Below are positions 17,123 to 24,883 of a DNA stretch of 64,000 bases, piece after piece. Within the stretch, counting starts at the first letter, position 1, and each line of letters starts with the position of its first letter. This DNA is from Marinobacter szutsaonensis. GTDB lineage: Bacteria; Pseudomonadota; Gammaproteobacteria; Pseudomonadales; Oleiphilaceae. The notes under the pieces are model-generated. The model ran no database searches, was not told the origin of the DNA, and saw only the letters and a list, made by a program, of their open reading frames with translations. Position numbers and translations under genes: made by a program. The stretch lies in the NCBI RefSeq assembly GCF_039523335.1, contig NZ_BAAAFC010000001.1, forward strand, positions 186,001 through 250,000, read 5' to 3'.

Positions 17123-17429
17123 GGGGCTCCTCCCTGGACCCAGCATTGCCTGAGTCCTCTGCCGTGTCTTCCCGGTCAATCCTGACCACGCGGGTGACAA
17201 AGGCTGCCACGGCCAGCACCGACAACACGGCAAGGATCAACGCCACATCCATCAGGGCCGGCCACGAATGGGCGTATGCCAGTACCAGCAACAAGGCAAC
17301 GCCGGTGGTGCCAAATAACTGGGACGCCAACATTCGGTCTGCTGCCTCCGGACCACGCCAGATACGGATCAGGGCAAGGAGCAACGTGAGCAGGAGAAAG
17401 GCAGCAACGCCCAACAGGACCACATTCAT
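17115..17429 (-). CDS. mnhF: Na+/H+ antiporter subunit MnhF
   Basis: The 104-residue protein has three membrane segments and the MnhF motif IRIWRGPEAADRMLASQLFG followed by MDVALILAVLSVLA. It is slightly longer than usual owing to an acidic C-terminal tail. It overlaps mnhE by 4 bp (ATGA). Confidence 0.88.
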   Translation of the reverse strand: MNVVLLGVAAFLLLTLLLALIRIWRGPEAADRMLASQLFGTTGVALLLVLAYAHSWPALMDVALILAVLSVLAVAAFVTRVVRIDREDTAEDSGNAGSREEPHV

Positions 17430-17941
17430 GCTCTGACTCCTTCCGGCGGATCGAGCGTGATTCCGAAGGCTCGTGCGACCTGAAACTCAGCCTGACGAAC
17501 GCCAGGTTCTATCGCATCACTGGTATCCAGGCAGTGGACGGTCAGCTGGTTCTCTTCCAGGTGTACGCTGAGAGTTCCCGGCATCAGCGACAGGGTGTTT
17601 GCAAGCAACCAGCGAGGGCCACCTTCCGGCAAACGGAGGGAGAGCGTTATCTCTCCAGGTCTGATGGGCAGTGAAGGTGTCAGCAGACGCCGGGCTACAT
17701 CTATGCCGGCAATGAGGGAATGGCCAAGAAAATAAGTCAGGAATTGCACAAGGCCCAGCGGACGAAGCCGATGGATGGAAGGGGGAAACAGCAGCACGGA
17801 TAGTGCGGCGACCAATGCAATCACTACCGCGCCGAATCCCCAGGCCGAGGGGTCCCCAAGGGTTAACATCAACCAAACCACGGCGAGCATAACTGCACGG
17901 GCGGCAAAGGTCGCAATAGGTGACGCCGGCGCCGGCTGCAT
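17426..17941 (-). CDS. mnhE: Na+/H+ antiporter subunit MnhE
   Basis: The 171-residue protein is first in the operon. It shows the MnhE features: two N-terminal membrane helices, a segment HSLIAGIDVARRLLTPSLPIRPG and the family signature LANTLSLMPGTLSVHL. AAGGAG precedes the ATG at 17941. The operon promoter should lie in 17942-18149, shared divergently with the cytochrome c gene. Confidence 0.9.
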   Translation of the reverse strand: MQPAPASPIATFAARAVMLAVVWLMLTLGDPSAWGFGAVVIALVAALSVLLFPPSIHRLRPLGLVQFLTYFLGHSLIAGIDVARRLLTPSLPIRPGEITLSLRLPEGGPRWLLANTLSLMPGTLSVHLEENQLTVHCLDTSDAIEPGVRQAEFQVARAFGITLDPPEGVRA

Positions 17942-18086
17942 AGGTACTCCTTTTACCTTGTCAGAGGTTCGGGCTCGCTAGCTCCCTGTCATAACCTCCA
18001 AAAGCCTAACACAGTCAGGTTGGATGGCGGCACCGGCTGGAATAACGGGGGTTCCTGATCTAATTTTAGTCAAGAGGTCGCAGTAT

Positions 18087-18098
18087 TGGTCAATACCA
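18087..18098. promoter_or_regulatory. Operator-like inverted repeat TGGT-CAAT-ACCA
   Basis: A short palindrome TGGTCAATACCA lies in the divergent gap between mnhE and the cytochrome c gene, 52 bp before the cytochrome start. The half-site TGGT/ACCA with a 4-bp spacer resembles operators of FadR-type GntR regulators. No such regulator is encoded nearby, so the assignment is tentative. Confidence 0.25.
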
Positions 18099-18149
18099 TT
18101 GGTAGTAATCTCGGACGATTAAAACAGGACTGAACGAAAGGAAGCAGAT

Positions 18150-18506
18150 ATGAAACGGACCAACTTATCAATCATACTGGCGGGCTGCGTTTGCCTTTCC
18201 CTTGGCTCAGTGACGGTACTGGCTGACTCCCACGGGAAAGGCACAATGAAACTGGCTGAAGAAAAACAATGCATGGCTTGCCACACCACCAGCGAAGAGG
18301 TTCCCCGTGCGCCCTCCTTCCAGAGCATCGCCCAGAAATATACCAAGGACGATGCGGATCGACTGGTTCAGGTCGTTCTTACGGGCGGCGAGGATCACTG
18401 GGGCTCCGCGGAAATGCCCGAAATGGATGCCCGTGCAGAAGTGAGTGAAAAGGAAGCAAGAAAGCTGGTGAACTGGATTCTGGATATGCGCGCAGAAAAA
18501 ATGTGA
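18150..18506 (+). CDS. Periplasmic class I cytochrome c
   Basis: The 118-residue protein has a signal peptide (SIILAGCVCLSLGSVTVLA) and a single haem motif, Cys41-Met-Ala-Cys44-His45. The distal methionine is probably in SAEMPEMD. Size and spacing fit the small c5/c551 electron carriers of the periplasm. It is monocistronic, with a strong terminator 27 bp after the stop. Its location between the mnh and sox regions makes an electron-accepting role from SoxCD conceivable, but this is inference. Confidence 0.85.
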   Translation: MKRTNLSIILAGCVCLSLGSVTVLADSHGKGTMKLAEEKQCMACHTTSEEVPRAPSFQSIAQKYTKDDADRLVQVVLTGGEDHWGSAEMPEMDARAEVSEKEARKLVNWILDMRAEKM

Positions 18507-18532
18507 ATATCCGGGTATTGAACAAAGGAATC

Positions 18533-18572
18533 AGGCCGGAGGCAAATTCATTGCTCCGGCCTTCTCTTTTCT
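18533..18572. terminator. Intrinsic terminator after cytochrome c
   Basis: A perfect 9-bp stem AGGCCGGAG/CTCCGGCCT with a 12-base loop is followed by TCTCTTTTCT. It fits rho-independent termination of the cytochrome gene. On the other strand it lies 21 bp after the DUF1127-like gene and may serve that gene too. Confidence 0.8.
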
Positions 18573-18592
18573 GCCCAACAAGAAAGCGGCAG

Positions 18593-18745
18593 TCAAAACT
18601 TCCAGAACGGTGTGCGAAGTCTTGCCTCAACAACTTCCGGCGAAACGCCTGCATCCAGAAGCAGACGGGGGTCGGTGTTCTCCACGAGGCGTACAAATTT
18701 TCGCTTCATACGCCAACCTTTGAACCAGGTAGCAGCTGTTTTCAT
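18593..18745 (-). CDS. DUF1127-like small basic protein, 50 residues
   Basis: A 50-residue frame begins MKTAATWFKGWRMKRKF. The core, RLVENTDPRLLLDAGVSPE followed by RTPFWKF, matches the pattern of DUF1127 proteins: a Trp/Arg-rich start, a DxRLLxDxGxxxxx centre and a final PFW. Small proteins of this family are known in other bacteria to act in carbon, phosphate or RNA regulation. The ribosome binding site is weak. Support comes from the family-like pattern and from a shared terminator with the convergent cytochrome gene. Confidence 0.55.
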   Translation of the reverse strand: MKTAATWFKGWRMKRKFVRLVENTDPRLLLDAGVSPEVVEARLRTPFWKF

Positions 18746-19148
18746 GGTCTCTAATCATCCTGTTGGAGTTTGGGGCAAACGAATCGTGCCTTGATAGTCG
18801 TTAGGCAACTATTCTAATGCTTACCCTCTGACAAACAGATGCTTAGAAACCACTACTTCCTGCCCTGAACGTCGGCGAAGTAGCAGCTTTTACGTATAAA
18901 ACAGTGATCTGCTAGTGTGAAAAAAAGCTCTCCCCGCAGGCTGATTCTGGTGATATATTGATCAGGTCCAGCCAAATCCCATTCTGGTGGTAGTAGTCAG
19001 GACAAGCGTGCGGATGGAATGTGTTCCCCTGCTGTCAGCCCCCTGCCACTTGTGGTCTCCTCTGAATAAGCCCGAAGGGCGATGGCTCATGGCCAATGTG
19101 GCCGTTGATGGTGCCGGCAAGGCACCATCTTCATGGAGGAGCAATCCC
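18746..19148. promoter_or_regulatory. Gene-free leader with hairpin at 19107-19129
   Basis: No convincing gene lies in these 403 bases. Just before the ribosome binding site of the next gene are two hairpins: GGCCA-ATG-TGGCC at 19091-19103 and a perfect 9-bp stem GATGGTGCC-GGCAA-GGCACCATC at 19107-19129. They could affect translation of the downstream secreted protein. No known riboswitch class was recognised. Confidence 0.35.
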
Positions 19149-19928
19149 ATGAAATCTTTTCTGTTTTCTTACCCGTTCCGTTGGATTCGGGTGATGGTAC
19201 TTTGGGGTTTTGCCGGTGCTGTGTTCGCGGCCGAACCAAACGTATTCATTGGTGCGCCCGTGGCGGTGGGTAATGGCTCAGCCTGGGTGATGGTTGCGGC
19301 CAATGCCCGGAACGAGCCGGAGTCCGTTTCGGTCGTGATGACCAAAGAGGCCCTGCAGGGGCTCCCGGCATTCGATGCCAACAAGCCTGCCTGGGAGTTT
19401 CCGATATCCATGCCGGAGGCGGGCCCCAGAACCGGCTACGAGCATGTCGTCCTTGACTGGAATCCGGCCGGTCATATTCCCGAGGGGGTGTACTCGGTCC
19501 CCCATTTCGATGTTCATTTCTATCTGATCAAGAATGAGGAACGAGAAGCTATTACCTTCCATGGCGATGATCGCCAGCTTGCCATGGCGGCACCGGATGA
19601 ACAGCTCGTTCCTGCGGGATACGTAATCCCGCCGGATGCTGCGGTAGACGGGATGGGGATGCATGGCCTGGATCCTGCCGGCGGCGAGTTCCACGGCCAG
19701 CCGTTCAGCCATAACTTCATTTATGGCTATTACAGGAGTGAGTTGATGTTCGTGGAGCCGATGGTGTCTCTGGGCTACCTTGAATCATTAGCGGATTCGA
19801 CCACACCGGTCAAAAAGCCGCAGAGATACAGCTATCCGGCCTGGTATCCCGCGGCCTACCGGATCGGATTTGATCCGGGGAAAGGCGAATACACCATCGC
19901 GCTCCTGGAGTTGCAGAGATACGACTGA
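19149..19928 (+). CDS. Secreted protein of unknown function (TTHB210/DUF5602-like)
   Basis: The 259-residue protein has a signal peptide (VMVLWGFAGAVFA before AEPN). The ATG at 19149 is chosen because GGAGGAG lies 7 bp upstream; a longer frame from 18987 lacks such a site. The body has an N-terminal beta-rich part (GNGSAWVMVAANARNEPESV) and a conserved-looking EGVYSVPHFDVHFYLI, resembling secreted DUF5602/TTHB210-like domains. The His-rich stretches PHFDVHFY and GMGMHG suggest possible metal binding. It converges on the sox-linked metallo-hydrolase gene with a 3-bp gap. Function is unknown. Confidence 0.6.
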   Translation: MKSFLFSYPFRWIRVMVLWGFAGAVFAAEPNVFIGAPVAVGNGSAWVMVAANARNEPESVSVVMTKEALQGLPAFDANKPAWEFPISMPEAGPRTGYEHVVLDWNPAGHIPEGVYSVPHFDVHFYLIKNEEREAITFHGDDRQLAMAAPDEQLVPAGYVIPPDAAVDGMGMHGLDPAGGEFHGQPFSHNFIYGYYRSELMFVEPMVSLGYLESLADSTTPVKKPQRYSYPAWYPAAYRIGFDPGKGEYTIALLELQRYD

Positions 19929-19931
19929 GGA

Positions 19932-20867
19932 TCAGAAGTACTCAAACTCGAGATCCTGGTAAACCCGCCCGGCATTTTTGCCGGCCAGTTCCTCGAAAGT
20001 ATCGAGATAGGACCACTGGGACTGGTCGATGTTGTAGGCATCGTCCAGCCCACCGCCCTGCTCCAGAATCTCGGCCACGGCGTTACGCAGGAAGACGAGA
20101 TAGCCCCGTGTTTCCTTGGTCACCACATCGATGGTGGTCGGCTCGCCATGCCCCGGAATGACGATTTCCGGGTCCAGTTGTTCGGTCATCTTGTCGAATG
20201 ATTCGATCCAGGCGCCGGTTTCGGTATCCTCAAACACAGCCAGCAGGCGCTGATGGAAGCCCAGGTCGCCGGTGATTACCAGCTTTTCCTCGGGTATCCA
20301 TAGCGCAATGTCTCCCGGAGCATGGCCCGGGCCGAAATAGTGCAGTTCGATGGTTACGTCCCCCATCTCCAGGTCGTAACGCTCATCAAAGCCGATGTCA
20401 GGCGCGGCAACGTAGGTTCCTTCAGCCTTATCCTTCATTCGGCGTTGCATGGAGGCCAGTTTCAGCTCCCCCTGATGCTCGAATTCGGCAATCGCTTCAT
20501 TCTGGGCGATGATTGGCACCCCCTGGTCGCGCCAGTAGCTGTTGCCCAGCATCGAATGGCCCTGGGCGTTCTCATTCACCACGTATTTGACGTCTTTGTC
20601 GGTGATGCTGCGAATGGAATTGTGGAAGGATTTTGCGAGCAGATAGTTGTCACCTCCGTTGAAGACCACCACACCTTTTTCGGTGATGATAAAGCTGAGG
20701 TTGTTGTTGTGGCCATGGTTTTCGTAGGTGCCCGGCGCGGTTGCACCGATGGCCGAGTAGACCCGGTCGGTAACCTTGGTGAGTTCCAGTTGCTCGGGAA
20801 TGCCACTGCCTGCGGCGACAAATCCGGGAATGATCAATAACGCCAGTAACAGTCCTCGAAAACTCAT
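19932..20867 (-). CDS. Metallo-beta-lactamase-fold periplasmic protein lacking the HxHxDH motif
   Basis: The 311-residue protein has a signal peptide and the fold pattern of SoxH/quinoprotein-relay metallo-hydrolases. In place of the zinc motif after the VVN strand it has NENAQGHS (98-105), so the two His ligands, the Asp and the third His are replaced by Asn100, Gln102, His104 and Ser105. Later ligands remain: His182 in GPGHAPGD, Asp201 in ITGDL and His240 in IPGHGEP. Either metal binding is altered or activity is lost. It is the last gene of the sox operon, 42 bp after dsbG, with AAGGAG before its ATG. Confidence 0.8.
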   Translation of the reverse strand: MSFRGLLLALLIIPGFVAAGSGIPEQLELTKVTDRVYSAIGATAPGTYENHGHNNNLSFIITEKGVVVFNGGDNYLLAKSFHNSIRSITDKDVKYVVNENAQGHSMLGNSYWRDQGVPIIAQNEAIAEFEHQGELKLASMQRRMKDKAEGTYVAAPDIGFDERYDLEMGDVTIELHYFGPGHAPGDIALWIPEEKLVITGDLGFHQRLLAVFEDTETGAWIESFDKMTEQLDPEIVIPGHGEPTTIDVVTKETRGYLVFLRNAVAEILEQGGGLDDAYNIDQSQWSYLDTFEELAGKNAGRVYQDLEFEYF

Positions 20868-20909
20868 TATTATTCTCCTTGTACTAACAATCCGGAGCGA
20901 ATAGCCACT

Positions 20910-21674
20910 CTATTCCGGATACCTGAAAACCGCTTCGGATAACGCCGAGTCATCAGGCAGGCCGACGATCTTGCGTATTTCTCCGTCCGGATCTTTGTAG
21001 AAAACCGATGGAGTCGCTGTCACCGACAGGGTCTCCATCAATTGATTGTTGCTCTGAACCTTTTCCCTCAGGTCTTTCGGCACATTTTCTTCGGATTCCA
21101 GCCAGTCCCTGGGGAACTGGCTGTCATGGAATTCAAGCTTCTGCACCGGGTTCTCCGCCCCAAGTACGCTGGCTGCCTTGGCCAGGCTGGAAGGCTGGAT
21201 GATGCCGACCATGATGTGGCGCAGCTCGATACCGCGCTCCAGATATGGCTGCGCCTTCTCCCGGAACGCGACGCAATAACCGCAGTTGGGATCGGAAAAG
21301 ACATACACGATGCGCCGGGCATCACTGGGTCCCTCCGAAACCCAGGCGGCGTCCGCCAGGGTGTCCCAGGCTCCGGTCAGGTCCGGTTTCGGGAGCCAGT
21401 TCCTGAGATGGTTCGCACTCAGATCCTGGCCAAACCCGTCCACCATCTTGCCGATAATCACATGCTCGCCATCCGGCATGAGGTATAGCGAAACCGGATG
21501 TCCGTTCCTCCGGCCGACAAAACCTTGAAGGCCACCCGGCGCTTCAAAGCTGGCCTCGACCTTCAGGCCCTCATCGATCAGGACCTGTACGGCATCCGGG
21601 TAACTCGCGGATACCGCCATCGTGGGCAGCAGAAGTATTGGGGAAAGAACTTTCAGAATACTTCGTAGGATCAT
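20910..21674 (-). CDS. dsbG: Periplasmic thiol:disulfide interchange protein DsbG-like
   Basis: The 254-residue protein has a signal peptide, an N-terminal dimerisation-type domain and a thioredoxin-fold domain with the active site Cys131-Gly-Tyr-Cys134. The cis-proline segment TATPSVFY lies near the C-terminus. Length and layout match DsbC/DsbG isomerases. In this operon it may keep cysteine residues of Sox proteins, such as the SoxY swinging-arm Cys or the SoxA ligand Cys, in the right state; this is inferred from position. Confidence 0.85.
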   Translation of the reverse strand: MILRSILKVLSPILLLPTMAVSASYPDAVQVLIDEGLKVEASFEAPGGLQGFVGRRNGHPVSLYLMPDGEHVIIGKMVDGFGQDLSANHLRNWLPKPDLTGAWDTLADAAWVSEGPSDARRIVYVFSDPNCGYCVAFREKAQPYLERGIELRHIMVGIIQPSSLAKAASVLGAENPVQKLEFHDSQFPRDWLESEENVPKDLREKVQSNNQLMETLSVTATPSVFYKDPDGEIRKIVGLPDDSALSEAVFRYPE

Positions 21675-21703
21675 GATTCCCCGCGAGTTTTAGTAAAAAC
21701 CAA

Positions 21704-22219
21704 TCAGAAGGACGCCATTTCCAGGTCCATTTCCACAGCGGCGACACCGGCCTGGGCGCACATCTCATCGGTCTCCCCGGAAGGTGCGCCACTTACGCCG
21801 ACACCGCCGACGGTTTCACCGCTCGCCTGGATAGGAACGCCCCCGGCCGAGAGCAAGACGTTATCCACCTTGCCGACGGAGAACGGGCCGGTGAAGCGGT
21901 CTTCAAGTGCCGACGTCGGGCTGGTGAAGGTCATGGCCGTGTACGCCTTGCGGTAACTGACCTCAAGGGACAGATCCATGGCCAGGACATCCCGCAACAC
22001 CACCTGGGGATGCCCGCCGCGGTCAACCACTGTTACCGAAACCTGAACGCCCTCCTCCCGGCATGTATCAATAGCCGTTTTTGCGATGGTGAGGGCGGTA
22101 TCCATGGACAGTTTCTTGATCTCGACCATGACCGGCTGGTCGCTGCCCTGAGCGCCGGCGATACCACTGGCGGCGAGGGCTGAGACAAACATCAGGGATT
22201 TTGACAGCTTGGTCTTCAT
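21704..22219 (-). CDS. Secreted GlcG/HbpS-like protein
   Basis: The 171-residue protein has a signal peptide (LMFVSALAASGIAGA). It has the GlcG/HbpS layout: a first helix ALTIAKTAIDTCREEG, a central VSVTVVDRGGHPQVVLRD, and a late GGVPIQASGETVGGVGVSG. Family members bind haem or small acids. Homologues are often found in sulfur-oxidation loci, but the role is not defined. AAGGAAG lies before the ATG. It sits between the DsrE-like and dsbG genes on the same strand. Confidence 0.8.
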   Translation of the reverse strand: MKTKLSKSLMFVSALAASGIAGAQGSDQPVMVEIKKLSMDTALTIAKTAIDTCREEGVQVSVTVVDRGGHPQVVLRDVLAMDLSLEVSYRKAYTAMTFTSPTSALEDRFTGPFSVGKVDNVLLSAGGVPIQASGETVGGVGVSGAPSGETDEMCAQAGVAAVEMDLEMASF

Positions 22220-22245
22220 GACATGCTTCCTTTATAGAGGGACGA

Positions 22246-22707
22246 TCATGGGCGAACAAGCACGTAGCCTTCTTCGACCTTTTCGAGAATATGGGCGACG
22301 CCGACATCCACCGGAACGCTCTCCGGATGGATATCCGGTCGGGTTCCGGTGTCGCGTTCGATGGTATCAACGGTGTTCATGCATACTGTGAACCGCACGC
22401 CCTGTGCCATAAGGCTGTGGATTCGCCTCACACGACTGTTGTCGGTGTACATCAGCCGGACGCCCGGACCGAACGTGGTGATTTCGATATCAATCAGGTC
22501 CGGCCCGTAATGCTCCAGAAGGTTGGCCGCAATGCTCAGGACTTTGTCCTGTTTTTCCGGCTCGCCGTCGCTTAACTGAAGAAGCAGGAATTTCTCCGCG
22601 AATGGTTTGTTCTCACTGACCGGCTCCGCCCGGAGAGCGGTGGTGACCGCAAGTATCGCGATCGCCAGCCCTAATGTCAGATACTTCGGAAGCAAATTCC
22701 TGCCCAT
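22246..22707 (-). CDS. Periplasmic DsrE-family protein
   Basis: The 153-residue protein has an N-terminal signal/anchor helix (LGLAIAILAVTTALRA) and a DsrE-like alpha/beta fold. A single conserved cysteine lies in RFTVCMNTVDTI, where DsrE proteins hold the sulfur-carrying Cys. The ATG is 4 bp after the soxB stop, and GGGTGAACC overlapping that stop provides the binding site, so expression is coupled to soxB. A sulfur-carrier role is inferred from family and place. Confidence 0.7.
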   Translation of the reverse strand: MGRNLLPKYLTLGLAIAILAVTTALRAEPVSENKPFAEKFLLLQLSDGEPEKQDKVLSIAANLLEHYGPDLIDIEITTFGPGVRLMYTDNSRVRRIHSLMAQGVRFTVCMNTVDTIERDTGTRPDIHPESVPVDVGVAHILEKVEEGYVLVRP

Positions 22708-22710
22708 GGT

Positions 22711-24468
22711 TCACCCTGCGTAATCTGCAATCCCCGGATTATCCGCCACGTTCTTCAGTTTCGGTGTGTTGAACTTGTCGATCTTCACGGTCTTCTCCGA
22801 CCGCAGATAATCGGCCACCACATCCCAGATCGGCCGGCCCGGTGCCCGTGAGTTTACGGTGGCCCAGCCAGCAACCTTGTACATCTTGTTTGCTTCAATG
22901 GGCTCGCCATTGTCCAGACGCATATCCGAGATACGGCCGTTCATGGAGCCGGTGGGATCACAGGTGTAATCCATACCGCCCACACGGACCATGTCGCCAC
23001 CCTGCTGACGATACGGATCCTTGTTGAACAGGTTATCGGCCACGTCTTCCATGATCAGTTTCAGGTCCGCGCCGGACATCTCACGAACGTAGGTTTCGGG
23101 ATAGGTAATCGCGGTGGCATTCATCACGTCGTCCATGGTGATGTGTTCCCCCGGCAACACCGTGGTGCCCCAACGGAAGCCAGGCGATAGTGAGATCTGG
23201 GCATCGAGCACCTTGCGTTGGGCATCACAGATCACCTGGTCCATGGTGCCGTTGAAATTGCCCCGCCGATAAAGCAGCTCGTCCGCGATGGCCAGCTTCT
23301 CTCCGAGCTTGTCCATGTATGGCGCGCGGACTTCCTGGATAAAGTTGACCATGTCGGGATCCGGCTTGATCAGATCGGAGAAAACCGGCAGCAGTTTGTA
23401 TTCATAGCCCCGAACTCCGTTATTGCCGATATCCAGGTCCAGCACCGCAACGTATTTGCCATTGGTGCCGGCGTTGCTGACCAGCGTTTTGCCGCCCGGA
23501 TTGCTGACTTCTGTCGGCTGCGGCACGGCATCGTGGGTATGGCCGCCCAGAATGGCATCGATGCCGGTAACGCGGCTGGCCATCTTCAGGTCAACGTCCA
23601 TGCCGTTGTGGGAGAGCACCACGACTGCATTGACCTTCTCGTTCTCACGGATTTCGTTAACCAGCGCCTGCATCTCGTTCTCACGAATGCCCATGCGCCA
23701 GTCAGGAATGAAATAGGACGGGTTCGCAATCGGTGTATAGGGAAAGGCCTGCCCGATGATGGCAACACGTTTACCACCGAGCTCGCGGATGGTGTATGGC
23801 TTGAATACCCGGCCGCTGACCTCGTCATAGGCCTCTGCGCCCATGAACATGGCTTCATCGGAGAGGAAAACGTTCTGGGCCACAAATTCGCCCTTGAAGG
23901 CACTGAGATTCTTGCGGATCTGCTCTTCCGGATAGGTGAATTCCCAATGCGCGGTCAGGATGTCGATGCCAAGACGGTTACTGGCTTCGACCATATCCTC
24001 TCCGTTGGTCCAGTAGGCTGTGCCCGAGCCCTGCCAGAGGTCACCGCCGTCAAGCAACAGGGAGTTGCCGGCACCGGCCTGTTCCCGGAGTTGATCAATC
24101 AGGGTTTTCAGGTGCGCGAAGCCGCCCAGCTTGCCGTATTCCTGCGCGGCTTCAGTGTAATTGAGATAGGTAAAGGCATGGGATCGACGGCTATCCAGAG
24201 GAACGCCGAAATGATCCAGGAAGTGTTGTCCCACCAGATGCGGCACCTTGCCTTTGTTGGCCCCAATCCCCAGGTTCACGTTGGGTTCGCGGAAATGAAC
24301 CGGTGACAGCTGGGCGTGAATATCGGTGAGATGAAGCAGTCGGACATTGCCGAACTTCGGTGCGTCGTACAGTCCCTCGCCACCTTTGGCCAAAGCAAGT
24401 TTCGGGGCAAGCCCGGCTACAGCTGCCGCCTGCATCGCCATAAGGAAGTCTCTGCGGGAAATGGTCAC
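22711..24468 (-). CDS. soxB: Thiosulfohydrolase SoxB
   Basis: The 585-residue protein of the 5'-nucleotidase family releases sulfate from the thiosulfonate group on SoxY by hydrolysis, using two manganese ions. A Tat signal (SRRDFLMAMQ) opens the protein. Metal-site motifs are visible: LLHLTDIHAQLSP, LLDGGDLWQGS, VVLSHNGMDVD and LGGHTHD. The start is a GTG at 24468 with AGGAGA 7 bp upstream. It follows the SoxXA-binding protein gene by 84 bp. Confidence 0.95.
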   Translation of the reverse strand: MTISRRDFLMAMQAAAVAGLAPKLALAKGGEGLYDAPKFGNVRLLHLTDIHAQLSPVHFREPNVNLGIGANKGKVPHLVGQHFLDHFGVPLDSRRSHAFTYLNYTEAAQEYGKLGGFAHLKTLIDQLREQAGAGNSLLLDGGDLWQGSGTAYWTNGEDMVEASNRLGIDILTAHWEFTYPEEQIRKNLSAFKGEFVAQNVFLSDEAMFMGAEAYDEVSGRVFKPYTIRELGGKRVAIIGQAFPYTPIANPSYFIPDWRMGIRENEMQALVNEIRENEKVNAVVVLSHNGMDVDLKMASRVTGIDAILGGHTHDAVPQPTEVSNPGGKTLVSNAGTNGKYVAVLDLDIGNNGVRGYEYKLLPVFSDLIKPDPDMVNFIQEVRAPYMDKLGEKLAIADELLYRRGNFNGTMDQVICDAQRKVLDAQISLSPGFRWGTTVLPGEHITMDDVMNATAITYPETYVREMSGADLKLIMEDVADNLFNKDPYRQQGGDMVRVGGMDYTCDPTGSMNGRISDMRLDNGEPIEANKMYKVAGWATVNSRAPGRPIWDVVADYLRSEKTVKIDKFNTPKLKNVADNPGIADYAG

Positions 24469-24552
24469 TGCACTCTCCTTTCTTTGTAGTTATTGGAGGA
24501 ACCGGCTTCCCGGGTCGATTAACGGGAAGCCGATCAGGTCCGGCACGCGGGA

Positions 24553-24858
24553 TCAGTTACCTATGGCGACCTGGCGCCATGCCTCCTTTTGCTGTTTACG
24601 TTGGGCAACAGACTCTTCGGCGAGCTTCAGAGCCTCGTTAGCCATGGCCATGGCTTTTTCATAATCACCACTGTCAGCTGCCGATTTGGCGGTCTTCAGG
24701 CGGTCACTGGTAATCGTCCACTGGAAGGTCCCGGCATCCTGATGGGTGCTTTCGGCCTTGGCGTAGACTTCCTGGAAGTCCTCTTTCGGGCCTGCTTGGG
24801 CGACCAGCGGAACGGACAGTGCAAGCGAGATACCGATTGCGAGTAAAGGCTTTTTCAT
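24553..24858 (-). CDS. SoxXA-binding protein (SoxK-type)
   Basis: The 101-residue product has a signal peptide (LAIGISLALSVPLVAQA). The mature part is two amphipathic helices with KSAADSGDYEKAMAMANEALKLAEESV, a pattern seen in the small SoxXA-binding subunits found between soxA and soxB. These are known to stabilise and activate SoxXA. The ATG at 24858 is taken because the product then starts MKKPLL; an upstream frame lacks a site. It lies 25 bp after soxA. Confidence 0.75.
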   Translation of the reverse strand: MKKPLLAIGISLALSVPLVAQAGPKEDFQEVYAKAESTHQDAGTFQWTITSDRLKTAKSAADSGDYEKAMAMANEALKLAEESVAQRKQQKEAWRQVAIGN

Positions 24859-24883
24859 TGCGTTTCTCCCTCTCCGTTCCTGA

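Noticed and set aside
23218..24306. 362-residue plus-strand frame opposite soxB
   Set aside because: It lies entirely within soxB, has no recognisable family and has the composition of an antisense shadow.
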